From an uncultured Lachnospiraceae bacterium (GTDB taxonomy: Bacteria; Bacillota; Clostridia; Lachnospirales; Lachnospiraceae), in NCBI GenBank assembly GCA_910586015.1, contig CAJUGJ010000006.1:62001-126000 (forward strand): 64,000 bases of DNA, in the 5' to 3' direction. A model generated the notes under the pieces. That model ran no database searches. It saw only the letters and a list, made by a program, of their open reading frames with translations, and was not told the DNA's origin. The number at the start of each line of letters is the position of its first letter. The first letter of the stretch is position 1. Below, in pieces: positions 44,527-54,486 of the stretch. The position numbers were made by a program, and so were the translations under genes.

Positions 44527-47277
44527 TTATGAAAATTTATTCATGTGTTTATTCTGACAAAAATATTTTTGTATTTCTACAATTGGAATTGGAAGAAACG
44601 ATAAAATTGCGGTGAATATCCATTGAATTGTGGAAAGTGGTTGTACTTGAAAAATATCCGCGAGTGGTTTATAAGAAATTACTGCAATCTGAAGAAAAGC
44701 ACATATGAAAAAGGAAATTAACATTTTGGGATTACTCCACAATCCAATCGTTCTTAGAGAATATTCACTTCGCATGTTAAATGCGTGACAAAGTTGAGAT
44801 AAACTTAAAACAGCAAAACAACAGGTCGTTCCGCCAAGCATATAAGCAATTAAGGCTAAAAATCCAATCATTGCCCCTTCAAAAATAATTTTAAATATTA
44901 GTCCATCTGCAAACATTCCTTTCTTTGGAGAAATAGGTTTTCGGTTCATAATATCTGTAGCAGGTGGTTCTACTCCTAAAGCGATTGCTGGCAAAGAATC
45001 TGTTACTAAATTGACCCATAAAAGTTGTACTGCTGCCAAAGGAGAAGGAAGTCCAAATAAAATAGCAGTAAAGATTGTAATAATTTCACCGATGTTGCTA
45101 GAAAGCAGAAAATGAATGGATTTTTTAATATTGTCATATATTCCTCTTCCTTCTTTTACTGCTGCTACAATCGTTGCAAAATTGTCATCCATTAATATCA
45201 TATCTGAAGCATTTTTTGCTACATCTGTCCCCGTTTTCCCCATGACACATCCAATATCCGCTGCTTTTAAGGCTGGAGCATCATTGACACCATCTCCTGT
45301 CATTGCAACAACTTCCCCTCTCTTTTGTAATGCCTTTACAATACGCACTTTATGTTCTGGCGAAACTCTAGCAAATACACGATATTTATAAATTTGTTCA
45401 CTGAGATCTGTATCTGTCATTCGATTTAATTCTTCACCCGTAATAACACGTGTATCCAGATAAGAAGATACTGCTAATTCTGCTACAGCTACCTTTCCAC
45501 TTTCTAAAGGCAAAAGAGGCGGTTTTTTTTCTGATGTTAAAATTCCAAGTTCCTTTGCAATTGCACTTGCTGTGACTGCATGATCTCCAGTAATCATAAC
45601 AGGTGTAATTCCAGCCGAACGACATAATGCCACTGCATCTTTTACTTCTGGTCTTGGAGGATCGATCATTCCAAAAAGCCCTAAAAAAGTAAGATTTTGT
45701 TCTAATTGTGTTGCTGTCATCTGTTCTGGAGAGCGTTCTAACTTTTTTCCGGAAATCGCAATTACTCGAAGTGCTCTACTAGTCAAACGATCGTTTTGGC
45801 GCTTTATTTTATTTCTTAAAGTAACGGTTAATGGTTCTTTTTTTCCTTTATTATAACTATTGGTACAAAGCGGAAGAAGTAAATCAAGTGCTCCCTTTGT
45901 AATGGAAATATATCCGCCATCTGGCAATCTATGTACTGTAGTCATTCGTTTTCTTATAGAATCAAATGGAAGTTCTCTAACTCTAGGATATGTTGCTTGA
46001 ATTTTTCCATAGTTGACTCCAGCATATAAAGCAGAAGTAAGTAGAGCACTTTCTGTCGGTTCTCCAGAAACTTCAAATACTTTTTCTTCCAAATCAGAAG
46101 TTTTTTTCTTCTTTTTCTTTCCATTTTCTGATTCTAATATAGAATTATTGCATAATATTGCCGCAGTAAATAATGCTATCCCCTCTTTTTTCTCTGCTGC
46201 TTCTTTTAAAGATAGTTCTGTTTCTTCAGGTAAATTTATTGCTGTAACTGTCATTTTATTTTGTGTCAAAGTTCCTGTTTTATCTGAGCAGATATATGTT
46301 GCACTTCCTAATGTTTCTACGGCTGGCAGTTTTCGAATAACTGCATTTTTCTTTGCCATCCGCTGAACTCCTAATGAAAGCATAATGGTTACTACAGCTG
46401 GCAACCCTTCTGGAATTGCTGCTACAGCCAAGCTAACACTTGTCATAAACATTGAAAATAATGCTCTTCCCTGTAATACTCCCAAAACGAAAATGATAAT
46501 ACAAATACATAAGGCAGCAATTCCTAAAACCTTTCCTGTCTTTTCTAATCTTTTTTGTAAAGGAGTATCTGGTGTGCTATCTTCCATAATTAAAGCAGCA
46601 ATATGACCAACTTCTGTTTTCATTCCAGTTGCTGTAACAACTGCACTACCTCTTCCATATGTTATAATTCCTGTCGAAGGAACCATATTTTTTCTATCTC
46701 CTAACATGGCTTCTTCCTTTAATACAACATTAGCATCTTTTCCAACTGGATGAGATTCTCCTGTTAAAGCTGACTCGTCTACTTTTAAATCAATCGAATC
46801 AATTAATCTTGCATCAGCTGGTACATAATGTCCTGTCTCTAAAAAAATAATATCTCCTAAAACCAATTCCTGAGATGGAATACTTTTTCTCTTCCCCTCT
46901 CTAAGTACAAGTGCATTGGGAGCAGACATTTGTTTTAGTGCCTCTAGAGCTTTTTCTGCCTTCTCTTCTTGAATTAATCCCAAAATAGCATTTAATAAAA
47001 TAATAGCTAAAATAATCAAAGGATCCACAAAATCAGCTTCGCCTTCTGCTAAAGACACCAAAAACGAAATGATTGCGGCTGCAATCAATACTAAGATCAT
47101 AAAGTCAGAAAATTGTGCAAAAAATCGAGAAATTAAACTCTTCTTTTTTTTAGCAGCAAGTATATTTAAACCATTTGCCTGCCTGCGGATGCGAACTTCC
47201 TTTTCTGAAAGTCCAGTTTTGGGATCGGTATGTAACTGTTTTAATGTCTCTTCTATTGTCAGCGAATGATAATTCAT
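44527..47277 (-). CDS. Calcium-type P-type ATPase (P2A)
   Basis: 916 residues. N-terminal cation ATPase domain, two helices, actuator TGES (170s), helix 4 with PEGL, phosphorylation Asp332 (CSDKTGTLTQN), nucleotide and hinge motifs (MITGDHAVTA, TGDGVNDAPALK), and helix 6 NLVTDSLPAIALG. PEGL and NxxTD point to Ca2+ transport of SERCA/PMCA type. A lysine-rich insert (NGKKKKKKTSDLEE) lies in the N domain. ATG at 47277 follows GGAGGTCTTT; the longer start is rejected. Confidence 0.93.
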   Translation of the reverse strand: MNYHSLTIEETLKQLHTDPKTGLSEKEVRIRRQANGLNILAAKKKKSLISRFFAQFSDFMILVLIAAAIISFLVSLAEGEADFVDPLIILAIILLNAILGLIQEEKAEKALEALKQMSAPNALVLREGKRKSIPSQELVLGDIIFLETGHYVPADARLIDSIDLKVDESALTGESHPVGKDANVVLKEEAMLGDRKNMVPSTGIITYGRGSAVVTATGMKTEVGHIAALIMEDSTPDTPLQKRLEKTGKVLGIAALCICIIIFVLGVLQGRALFSMFMTSVSLAVAAIPEGLPAVVTIMLSLGVQRMAKKNAVIRKLPAVETLGSATYICSDKTGTLTQNKMTVTAINLPEETELSLKEAAEKKEGIALFTAAILCNNSILESENGKKKKKKTSDLEEKVFEVSGEPTESALLTSALYAGVNYGKIQATYPRVRELPFDSIRKRMTTVHRLPDGGYISITKGALDLLLPLCTNSYNKGKKEPLTVTLRNKIKRQNDRLTSRALRVIAISGKKLERSPEQMTATQLEQNLTFLGLFGMIDPPRPEVKDAVALCRSAGITPVMITGDHAVTASAIAKELGILTSEKKPPLLPLESGKVAVAELAVSSYLDTRVITGEELNRMTDTDLSEQIYKYRVFARVSPEHKVRIVKALQKRGEVVAMTGDGVNDAPALKAADIGCVMGKTGTDVAKNASDMILMDDNFATIVAAVKEGRGIYDNIKKSIHFLLSSNIGEIITIFTAILFGLPSPLAAVQLLWVNLVTDSLPAIALGVEPPATDIMNRKPISPKKGMFADGLIFKIIFEGAMIGFLALIAYMLGGTTCCFAVLSLSQLCHAFNMRSEYSLRTIGLWSNPKMLISFFICAFLQIAVISYKPLADIFQVQPLSTIQWIFTAILSFLPIPIVEIQKYFCQNKHMNKFS

Positions 47278-47400
47278 AAAGACCTCCATTCTTGCACATT
47301 TCTTTTTCAAAAATAATCATATGGAATCAATCAGGTTAGAATAATATATGCAGCACTGGAAAAGATATGTACCAAGAAAAGGTATTGCGGAGGTGAACTT

Positions 47401-48906
47401 ATGATTTCTTTCATTCCTGTCATTTTAACTTTTATACTTGTGGTTTTTGGAGGATATATTGGTTTAAAACGGGGTTTTCAAAAAAGTATAATTCGTGTCA
47501 TTACACTGTTAACTGTTCTTATACTTTTTTTAAATCTTCTGCCTTTTTTTACAGAACAGCTTTTATTATCTTTTGCAAAATGGACAAAACTACACACACA
47601 GTCCGAGCAATCACTTAATTTTTTAATTCAAAAGCAACTTACTCCTTATTTTTCTTCAGAAAATACTGCCCTGTTAAGTAAGCCTATTTATGCTACATTA
47701 CTCTCTTGTGCAATTCCATATTTTATTGCTATTTTTTATCTGCCAGTCCACTTTCTTTCTTGGATTATTTATCTTACTATTATTGTTGCTCTACCTCCGT
47801 CTAAACGCAGACAGTGGAAAAAAAGTAGTAAAAATGGGATTTCAAAATTTTCTGGAAGTTTGATTAGTATGGTTTGTGCTTTATTTAGCAGTATGTTTTT
47901 GCTGTTTCCGTTTATTATAAACAGCAAAATACTTCAACAGATAAAACAACCTTTTTTAGAAGAACAGAGTAATATTCAAGAAGTTGCTGCTTGTTATATG
48001 AATAGTCCTATTGCTCCTTTTTACCAAACAATAGGACTAGAACAGTTTGCTTTGGAAGTAAACCGTTTTCATGCCACTGTGACGGTTGATTCTAAAACAT
48101 ATCTTAATGAGAGGGAGCTTCCAATTTGGCTATCAGAACTTTTTACTCTTTCCAATATTTATACAAATCTTACTTCAGACAAAACAGATACTATAGTATT
48201 ATCAAATCTCCATTCTGCCTTTACACAATTTTATGAATTTCCCTATTTTAAAGATCAAGATAAACTTTCGATTTTAAAGGATATCAAACATTTGATGTTA
48301 AGTTTTTTGCATGGAACAGGAATGATTACAGAACAATCCGAAATGATTGTACAATTTTTAAAACAGATGGAATATGAAGATTTTTCTTTATTAAAAGCAG
48401 ATACCGAAATTTATTTTGAAATTTTAGATTATTTTTTATCTTTTGATGAACCAAATGTTCTTTTATCTGATCAAAATCATGCTCAAATCCTATCCAAACA
48501 GATCTGTCGTCTTTCGAATGCTCCTGTTTTACTTCCTGTTTGGATCAATTATCTCGTAGATAAGCTAACTAATAGTAAAATCCCAAAGCTAATCGATGGA
48601 GAAACTTTTCGAGCAGAACTTGTTAAACTAGAAACAGACTCTACACCTGTTTTTCAAAATCAAACTTTACAACAATTTAAAAAGACAATGCAGAATTCTT
48701 TTACAGAAACTCTTTATGAAATCTATCTTGAGCCGTTATTAAACCTTCTTTATCAAATTCGGTTTCCAGAAACAGATAACTTTTCTGTCTTTCGTAAGAA
48801 TGTATTTGATTTGCTTGTAAAACTACAGAAAAATCCACTCATAGGCATTTGGAATTATACTACACTTCATAACTATTCCAGAAGTCAGCTTTCTATTATT
48901 CCTTAG
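47401..48906 (+). CDS. CvpA-like membrane protein with long extension
   Basis: 501 residues. About four membrane helices in the first 190 residues with the CvpA-like opening GGYIGLKRGFQKSIIRVIT; CvpA proteins are ~160 residues, so the remaining ~300 hydrophilic residues are an addition with no recognised domain. Divergent from the P-ATPase (123 bases between), and its end overlaps the convergent thioesterase by four bases. Start follows GGAGGTGAACTT. Function unknown. Confidence 0.7.
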   Translation: MISFIPVILTFILVVFGGYIGLKRGFQKSIIRVITLLTVLILFLNLLPFFTEQLLLSFAKWTKLHTQSEQSLNFLIQKQLTPYFSSENTALLSKPIYATLLSCAIPYFIAIFYLPVHFLSWIIYLTIIVALPPSKRRQWKKSSKNGISKFSGSLISMVCALFSSMFLLFPFIINSKILQQIKQPFLEEQSNIQEVAACYMNSPIAPFYQTIGLEQFALEVNRFHATVTVDSKTYLNERELPIWLSELFTLSNIYTNLTSDKTDTIVLSNLHSAFTQFYEFPYFKDQDKLSILKDIKHLMLSFLHGTGMITEQSEMIVQFLKQMEYEDFSLLKADTEIYFEILDYFLSFDEPNVLLSDQNHAQILSKQICRLSNAPVLLPVWINYLVDKLTNSKIPKLIDGETFRAELVKLETDSTPVFQNQTLQQFKKTMQNSFTETLYEIYLEPLLNLLYQIRFPETDNFSVFRKNVFDLLVKLQKNPLIGIWNYTTLHNYSRSQLSIIP

Positions 48907-49370
48907 TATATGTTTTCAACTGAAACTTGTTTTAAAAGATCAAAGCCTACTAAATACTGCATCAAATCATATAGTTTTGGATAATCTTTTTTTAATCGAA
49001 TTGGTTTATAATCCATTCCCAAAAAACAGTGTTTACTTTCTCCTGTCGTTTTAAGTTCTCTGGTATTTGCATCTAAAATCTGATAGGATACCTTAAATTT
49101 TACGCCTGAAAATTCTTCAATTTTGGGAATGATATAAACTTCATCATTAAAATGAACCATGGATAGATATTCACAGTTTATAGACAATACAGGACTTAAA
49201 ATTCCCTCTTTTTCCATAATCTGATATCCAAATCCTACTTGTTCTAAAAAATCAATTCTTGCTTCTTCAAACCAACGAATATAATTTGAATGATGAATAA
49301 TTTTCATCTGATCTGTTTCATAATAATAAGCTTTTCTTTTATAAAGATGAAATTGCTGTTTATTTTTCAT
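48903..49370 (-). CDS. YbgC-type hot-dog acyl-CoA thioesterase
   Basis: 155 residues, one hot-dog fold. Catalytic Asp in the family pattern YYETDQMKIIHHSNYIRWFEEAR (in part, residues ~15-30), with the conserved His and Tyr. Hydrolyses short or aromatic acyl-CoA thioesters; substrate unknown. Start follows AAAGGAAACAATA. Confidence 0.87.
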   Translation of the reverse strand: MKNKQQFHLYKRKAYYYETDQMKIIHHSNYIRWFEEARIDFLEQVGFGYQIMEKEGILSPVLSINCEYLSMVHFNDEVYIIPKIEEFSGVKFKVSYQILDANTRELKTTGESKHCFLGMDYKPIRLKKDYPKLYDLMQYLVGFDLLKQVSVENIY

Positions 49371-49396
49371 TATTGTTTCCTTTCATTATATTGAAG

Positions 49397-49465
49397 ATAG
49401 GAGCTGTTACAAAATAAAATTTTTCTACCTATATGGTAGTCAAAATCTATTTTGGCAGCTCCTAT
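49397..49465. terminator. Long hairpin between NUDIX and thioesterase genes
   Basis: Outer arms ATAGGAGCTG/CAGCTCCTAT, then CAAAATA/TATTTTG and an inner stem CTACC/GGTAG. Extended structure of about 69 bases without a clear U-tract on the minus strand. Confidence 0.55.
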
Positions 49466-49468
49466 TGT

Positions 49469-49921
49469 TTAAAAATATTTCCTACATCCCCAGAGATTAC
49501 TCCTTTTTAAATCTACATATTCTTCATACGCTCGTTCTAAAATTTGCTTTTCATTTGAAAATTTGAGCAGATGATATGCTTCATGAAACTTATAATATCC
49601 GGAATCCATGAAATATTCTTCTCTTTGTGGTTTGCTGTAATAGCTATCCGACATCATCAGGTACCAGTGTACATCCTTCATCACAGTATTCTGCGGGGTA
49701 TTAAACGTATAGTGACTTTTACCGACATACTTAATAATGGAGGCATTAACTCCTGTTTCTTCCCGCACCTCCCGAACCGCAGTTTCCTTATACTCTTCAC
49801 CTTCCTCTACCGTTCCCTTCGGAAGTACCCAACCTTCATACTTATTTTTATAATTTTTATAAAGTAATAGGATCTTCCCTCGGAAAATAACTACACCACC
49901 ACAGCTCGTTGCTTCAATCAT
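49469..49921 (-). CDS. NUDIX hydrolase
   Basis: 150 residues. Complete NUDIX box G-x5-E-x7-REVREETGV within residues ~38-60 (GTVEEGEEYKETAVREVREE, truncated here). Cleaves nucleoside diphosphates linked to another moiety; substrate not predictable. ATG at 49921 is preceded by AGGAGGATTTGCG, so the longer reading to 49948 is rejected. Confidence 0.9.
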   Translation of the reverse strand: MIEATSCGGVVIFRGKILLLYKNYKNKYEGWVLPKGTVEEGEEYKETAVREVREETGVNASIIKYVGKSHYTFNTPQNTVMKDVHWYLMMSDSYYSKPQREEYFMDSGYYKFHEAYHLLKFSNEKQILERAYEEYVDLKRSNLWGCRKYF

Positions 49922-50081
49922 CGCAAATCCTCCTGTTTTCTGGTGCATCTTAGCCTGTCTAACAGTATACTACAAACAGGTGGTGATTTCAACTAAATTT
50001 ACAGATGAATTTTCAGTAAATTTCACCAACAACAGAATTATTTTTCGGGGAAATTCTTCTATTTACCTATGTTTTTTTCCT

Positions 50082-50411
50082 TTACTTTGTAAGGAATTTT
50101 AAAAGATAAGCAAAAATTCGGTGTAAAAATTGCTCTTTTTGATCTTTTGTACAATTTGCTATAAAATATTCGACATCAAATTCTTTTGGTCCTTTTCCAG
50201 TTAAAAGATAGGTAGGATCAATTCCATAACTCTGATATAAAATAATTAATTTATTCGCAGAAAGTCCTGTTGATCCAAGTTCATATTTTCGATAATGTTC
50301 TTCTGTTACTTTGAGTGTTTCTGCAAAATCTACCTGACGATACCCTAAATTCGTTCTCGCCTCTTTTAATCGTCTCCCAACCTGAATATTATTATCTTTT
50401 CCTTCTAACAT
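50082..50411 (-). CDS. XRE-family HTH regulator
   Basis: 109 residues. Helix-turn-helix at about 10-65 (RRLKEARTNLGYRQVDFAET; VTEEHYRKYELG), with a short helical tail. ATG at 50411 chosen because GGAGG lies eight bases upstream within a longer possible reading. Lies 133 bases downstream of the radical SAM gene; it may regulate that cluster, but no operator was identified. Confidence 0.8.
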   Translation of the reverse strand: MLEGKDNNIQVGRRLKEARTNLGYRQVDFAETLKVTEEHYRKYELGSTGLSANKLIILYQSYGIDPTYLLTGKGPKEFDVEYFIANCTKDQKEQFLHRIFAYLLKFLTK

Positions 50412-50543
50412 ACCTTTTTCCTCCATTGTGTATTTACGCTCATAATAACAATGGAAGTAAGAAATCAACAGAATAGAAAGAACCCTATTCATAATTATTT
50501 TTTGATCTGTTAATATTTTAATACTTTTTTAGTATATAAAAAA

Positions 50544-51767
50544 CTATTTTTGTATAAAACGGGAAGATATAAAAGGACATTCTTCATCACCATCATAAAA
50601 ATTACCTCTCTGTGCCATAATAATCGCTCTACAACTTGCACATCCATTTACATAATTACATGCTTTGCATGGTAGACCAATAGATGAATTCATCTGTCGA
50701 AAGTCTTCTAAGATTTTAGAATGATACCATGTTTCTTTTAAACTCTTACTTTTTTCTTGAAAGAATACATGACTACATGGTTTTAAAAATCCTTGTGCGT
50801 CTACTGCTAAAAATCTTCTTCCTGCACCACATCCAGTAAAATTTCCTTGCCTTTTATTGAGATGACATAGTAGAAAAGAAAATGCAGAATCTACTTTTAT
50901 AGCAATTCCACTTACACCACGAACCATTGCCGCTAATTTCAAAAGTTTCTCTTTTGACAGTCGAACTTTTTTGTACTCTTCTTTTTTGGAAGGCTTATAA
51001 CGTAATATATTTATATTTTGTGCTTCAACCGCTTTTGCTAAATCAACAAGAGATGGGAAATCATCGATATTATCCATTCGTGCAACCCAATTAATTCCAT
51101 AGGAAAGTGTTAAATTTCCTTCTTTTTTTTGTTGTTTTAATAGTTGTAATGCTTCTATTCCATAAAAAAAACCATCTCTAGAATAATTGTGGATTTCTTT
51201 TCTAGAACCTCCTAAAGAAATTTGAATATGATTTAATCCTAAAGTTTTAAGCTCATTTAACCGTTGTTTAGAAAGTCCATTTCCACTGGTTGTAATAGAA
51301 CAAGCCATTTTATATTGAACTGTTTTTGCAATAGCCTGTGATAGATAAGGATATAATAAAGGTTCTCCTCCTCCAAATGCAATTTGAAATACCCCAAATT
51401 CTGCTGCCTGATACAAAATATCTTCTAATATTTCTTTTGGTAATTCTTTATCGGATACCGATTTATAACATTGTGGACAATTTAATGTACATCTTTCTGT
51501 TAATTCTATATGCAGGCTTTCTGGTGCACAAAAAGAATGAAGTGGAGCTGTTTTTTTCTTTGCTAACAAGGCTTGTTCTCTTATTTGTTCTTTTTGATTA
51601 TCCTCTAAAATTCCAAGTTGTCTTAAACGTTTAGAAAATTCATTTTCTTTTCCATTTGTCCATTGAATCAAAACTTCTAACTCTTCTCCATTTATATATG
51701 CGGTTCGTGCTGTGGATCTTTGAAAAAACATCAACGCATTTTGTTCTGCTCTCACATTAATCTTCAT
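50544..51767 (-). CDS. Radical SAM/SPASM protein
   Basis: 407 residues. Radical SAM cluster Cys93, Cys97, Cys100 (CTLNCPQC), Gly-rich SAM motif (FGGGEPLLY), and C-terminal SPASM cysteines (FTGCGAGRRF, KPCSH, PCKACNYVNGCASC). The first ~75 residues could be a peptide-binding region (YINGEELEVLIQWTNG). SPASM members commonly modify ribosomal peptides or activate enzymes. Its start overlaps the 399-residue gene by 11 bases, so the two are coupled. I found no precursor peptide beside it. Confidence 0.87.
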   Translation of the reverse strand: MKINVRAEQNALMFFQRSTARTAYINGEELEVLIQWTNGKENEFSKRLRQLGILEDNQKEQIREQALLAKKKTAPLHSFCAPESLHIELTERCTLNCPQCYKSVSDKELPKEILEDILYQAAEFGVFQIAFGGGEPLLYPYLSQAIAKTVQYKMACSITTSGNGLSKQRLNELKTLGLNHIQISLGGSRKEIHNYSRDGFFYGIEALQLLKQQKKEGNLTLSYGINWVARMDNIDDFPSLVDLAKAVEAQNINILRYKPSKKEEYKKVRLSKEKLLKLAAMVRGVSGIAIKVDSAFSFLLCHLNKRQGNFTGCGAGRRFLAVDAQGFLKPCSHVFFQEKSKSLKETWYHSKILEDFRQMNSSIGLPCKACNYVNGCASCRAIIMAQRGNFYDGDEECPFISSRFIQK

Positions 51768-52956
51768 GTCTTCTCCGATATGTTTCTGCCTTTATTTCTT
51801 CTAACTGTCCTGTTTGCATCAGTTCTAATAAGTTGCAAAAGTACGGCTTAATTTGATAAAAGATTCGAAATTGTGCATAAATCTTTTGGTCATGTTTAGA
51901 AAAACAAAAATATCCAAAACAATTCTCTTCTTTATATTCTTTCATATCTTTTTCGATAATAGGAAAAGCCATTTTACAGACTTGATAATTTTTAGGCTCT
52001 GGAATCAGAATATGAATAGCTGTCTTTCTAATAATTTCAAAATTATTTATTTCACTGTTTAAAACCTGTTCTACTAACTCTATATACTCAGAAAAAGAAT
52101 ACCCCTTTAATTTGTCACGTCTTTTCTCATCTAAAAAAGATGGACAATCCATACATAGGATAAACTCTTTTATACGCTCATAGAACCATTTATTTTTCTT
52201 AAAATAAGAGATTGCTGGACACAAAATATCGTATTCACAAAGGCGTTTTATTGTATTTTTTATACTATAGACAACCGGTAACTCTATTTGTTCAAAGCTA
52301 TAAAGAGAATCTGAATACGTACAGCCTCCTAGCCATTCTCCTGTGCAGTCTAAACCTCCATAAGTAGCAATAGATGGAAAGTTATCCTTTAAATAATCAA
52401 CTAAATAAATAGCATATTCATAATAAAAGCCCGGCCCAACATTTAATTCAACATAAGGCATTGCCTGATCATGAAACTGAAACCATTCTATATTTGTCAT
52501 ATAACCATCTACGAATTCTTCATCATAAGTAATTTTGTTATTGCTAATACAAAGGACTACTGTCATCTCTCCACGGGTATAATAATCCTGTTTAAATGGT
52601 GGAGTACATGGATGTTCTACCTTCCCATATGCCTCCTCTTTTGGTTCTCTTCTTTTACTAATAGAATAAATTTCATTTCGTAAAGATTCCTCTAATTCTT
52701 CTGGATGAAGACAATTTATAGTAATCTCTATAGGTGGATAGTCTCCAGAAAGCACTTTCTCCCTTAACTCTTCTATCGATAAAATGTTTTTTATTCTTCC
52801 TTTATAAAATGTAATCTCTGGACTTTTCTTTCTATCAAGTAAAGGATTTTTTAAAAATATATCAACCAGTTCCATTATCTGTACATTCTCTGGCAGTATA
52901 ATACTAAAATCCGTATCCGATCCATCAATCTCATATCCATCCCAATATATAAACAT
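51757..52956 (-). CDS. Unknown 399-residue protein, partner of the radical SAM enzyme
   Basis: 399 residues, soluble, with many acidic and aromatic residues and about eleven cysteines (for example GGLDCTGEWLGGCTY and FILCMDCPSFLD). No family recognised. The N-terminus (FIYWDGYEIDGSDTDFSIIL) looks like an independent small domain. Coupled by overlap to the radical SAM gene, so it may be substrate, partner or accessory protein. The start at 52956 is followed upstream by a long hairpin whose arm contains its ribosome binding site GGAAAGGAAA. Confidence 0.7.
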   Translation of the reverse strand: MFIYWDGYEIDGSDTDFSIILPENVQIMELVDIFLKNPLLDRKKSPEITFYKGRIKNILSIEELREKVLSGDYPPIEITINCLHPEELEESLRNEIYSISKRREPKEEAYGKVEHPCTPPFKQDYYTRGEMTVVLCISNNKITYDEEFVDGYMTNIEWFQFHDQAMPYVELNVGPGFYYEYAIYLVDYLKDNFPSIATYGGLDCTGEWLGGCTYSDSLYSFEQIELPVVYSIKNTIKRLCEYDILCPAISYFKKNKWFYERIKEFILCMDCPSFLDEKRRDKLKGYSFSEYIELVEQVLNSEINNFEIIRKTAIHILIPEPKNYQVCKMAFPIIEKDMKEYKEENCFGYFCFSKHDQKIYAQFRIFYQIKPYFCNLLELMQTGQLEEIKAETYRRRHED

Positions 52957-52960
52957 AAAA

Positions 52961-53021
52961 TTTCCTTTCCCAAATAGTATAGTATTTATAATACATATAT
53001 TATACTATTTAGGAAAGGAAA
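52961..53021 (-). promoter_or_regulatory. Long hairpin overlapping the ribosome binding site of the 399-residue gene
   Basis: 21-base arms (52961-52981 and 53001-53021; TTTCCTTTCC ... GGAAAGGAAA) with one wobble pair, around a 19-base loop with its own small stem. On the minus strand the 3' arm is GGAAAGGAAA, four bases before ATG at 52956. Either a terminator for the upstream symporter unit or a structure that hides the start of translation. Confidence 0.75.
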
Positions 53022-53031
53022 AAACAATCCT

Positions 53032-54486
53032 TTATACGTCTTCTAACCAATCAAAAGCAATCTTACTTCTCTCGACAATTTCTAATTTATCTCCAAAATC
53101 TTCTCTGATTTTTTGAGTTACTGCATTACTTTGTCTAATTACAGATATTATCATACAAATTTCTGATAAATCTAAATCTTTAGCTACCTTTTTCCATTCT
53201 TCATAAGATAAAATCGGAATTCCTACTTTTTTTCTTCCATGTAAAGTATCATTTTTATCAATCCAATAGAGCAGTTGATCATAACCTTCTTTTTTTAGTA
53301 ATGTATAAAGCATTAGTCCAACTTCCCCAGCTCCATAAATTACTAATTTCTTCCCTTGTAATTGTTGCACACACTGTTTTACATGCTCTTGTAAACGTTT
53401 CTCTACCTGCTTCATTTGAGGATCATCTTTTATAACATTATAAATATCATTGTAATACATATTTCCAATGTCTTTTTTTATACAATCTAATCCTAAATAT
53501 CTATCTCTTTCTCTATCATATTGTTCTGTATCAAATACTTGATTAAACTCTTTTAGTTTTCCAATAGCATCAAATACTAATATAGTCTTTTTACATTTAT
53601 CACATTTTCCACAATTAGTTTCTTTTCTAATACAAACATGTAAATATTTCTTTGCAAGTGGAAATGAAGATACCTGTTGTATCTTTTCAAATCGAGTTTT
53701 AGTTGCACCTTCGGAATATAATTTTATATTTGGTAAACTAAAACAATCCAAAAGAAGTAAATCGTAATAGGCAGTATCATGTAGATCATTTTCTTTTAAA
53801 GAGAAATGGGAAAAATCTGAACCAGAAGAATAATAGTATACTTTCCAAAGTTTTTGTAGACAAAATACCGCAAACATAGAAGTATACGTATTCGTTAGTA
53901 AATGATTTTGAGGAAAAACTTCTGCGAAGTTAGAATTTGTACTTAATAATTTTAAATTCAACTCTTCTGCTGCTTTTTGAGCTCTCCATATAACGGCTGT
54001 TCTAACACTTTCAGCATCATGTGCACTATTATAAGCTCCAACATTATTCAGGCAAAGATGGGTTAAATTCATACTTTCAAATTTAGAATTCAAATGATTC
54101 ATGATCGTATGAAAAGAATCAATTCCACAAGAAGCTCCTGTTCCTACTGCACCTGCGGTATCTTTAATATTGTCTATCGTATTTGCATAAATAGTAGGAC
54201 AATGGAGATTTTTAGCATTTTTTATCACGCTAGGAAGAAGAAATTTTTCAATATTATATAGTAACATTTCTGTTATAGGTGCTTTGCAAATAATATCTTC
54301 TCCATTTCTCATCGCCCAAGATAACAAGCCAATTACAAAAGCATCAACTCGATCCGCACATAAATATTGTCCATACTCCTTATCTACTTCAAACCAAATT
54401 TCTCGAACCTCTTTACCAACTGTAACATTACAAACCAGCCTAGAAGTTTTTTCATTCTCTATTATTTCTGGAATTCCAAGAATCAT
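53032..54486 (-). CDS. PP-loop-like ATPase domain fused to Rossmann-type module
   Basis: 484 residues. Residues ~1-110 unknown; ~110-330 resembles PP-loop (QueC/ExsB-like) ATP-pyrophosphatases, with the loop GASCGIDSFHT in place of SGGxDS and a zinc-type CGKCDKC site. Residues ~375-484 are a Rossmann-type fold (LVIYGAGEVGLMLYTLL; YWIDKNDTLHGRKKVG). The PP-loop second Gly is Cys, so activity may differ. ATG overlaps the symporter stop (ATGA). Substrate not predictable; possibly activates a carboxylate imported by the symporter. Confidence 0.6.
   Translation of the reverse strand: MILGIPEIIENEKTSRLVCNVTVGKEVREIWFEVDKEYGQYLCADRVDAFVIGLLSWAMRNGEDIICKAPITEMLLYNIEKFLLPSVIKNAKNLHCPTIYANTIDNIKDTAGAVGTGASCGIDSFHTIMNHLNSKFESMNLTHLCLNNVGAYNSAHDAESVRTAVIWRAQKAAEELNLKLLSTNSNFAEVFPQNHLLTNTYTSMFAVFCLQKLWKVYYYSSGSDFSHFSLKENDLHDTAYYDLLLLDCFSLPNIKLYSEGATKTRFEKIQQVSSFPLAKKYLHVCIRKETNCGKCDKCKKTILVFDAIGKLKEFNQVFDTEQYDRERDRYLGLDCIKKDIGNMYYNDIYNVIKDDPQMKQVEKRLQEHVKQCVQQLQGKKLVIYGAGEVGLMLYTLLKKEGYDQLLYWIDKNDTLHGRKKVGIPILSYEEWKKVAKDLDLSEICMIISVIRQSNAVTQKIREDFGDKLEIVERSKIAFDWLEDV

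Noticed and set aside
50412..50543. RiPP precursor peptide gene next to the radical SAM gene
   Set aside because: No small frame with a ribosome site in the short gap; it is AT-rich spacer with a weak palindrome.
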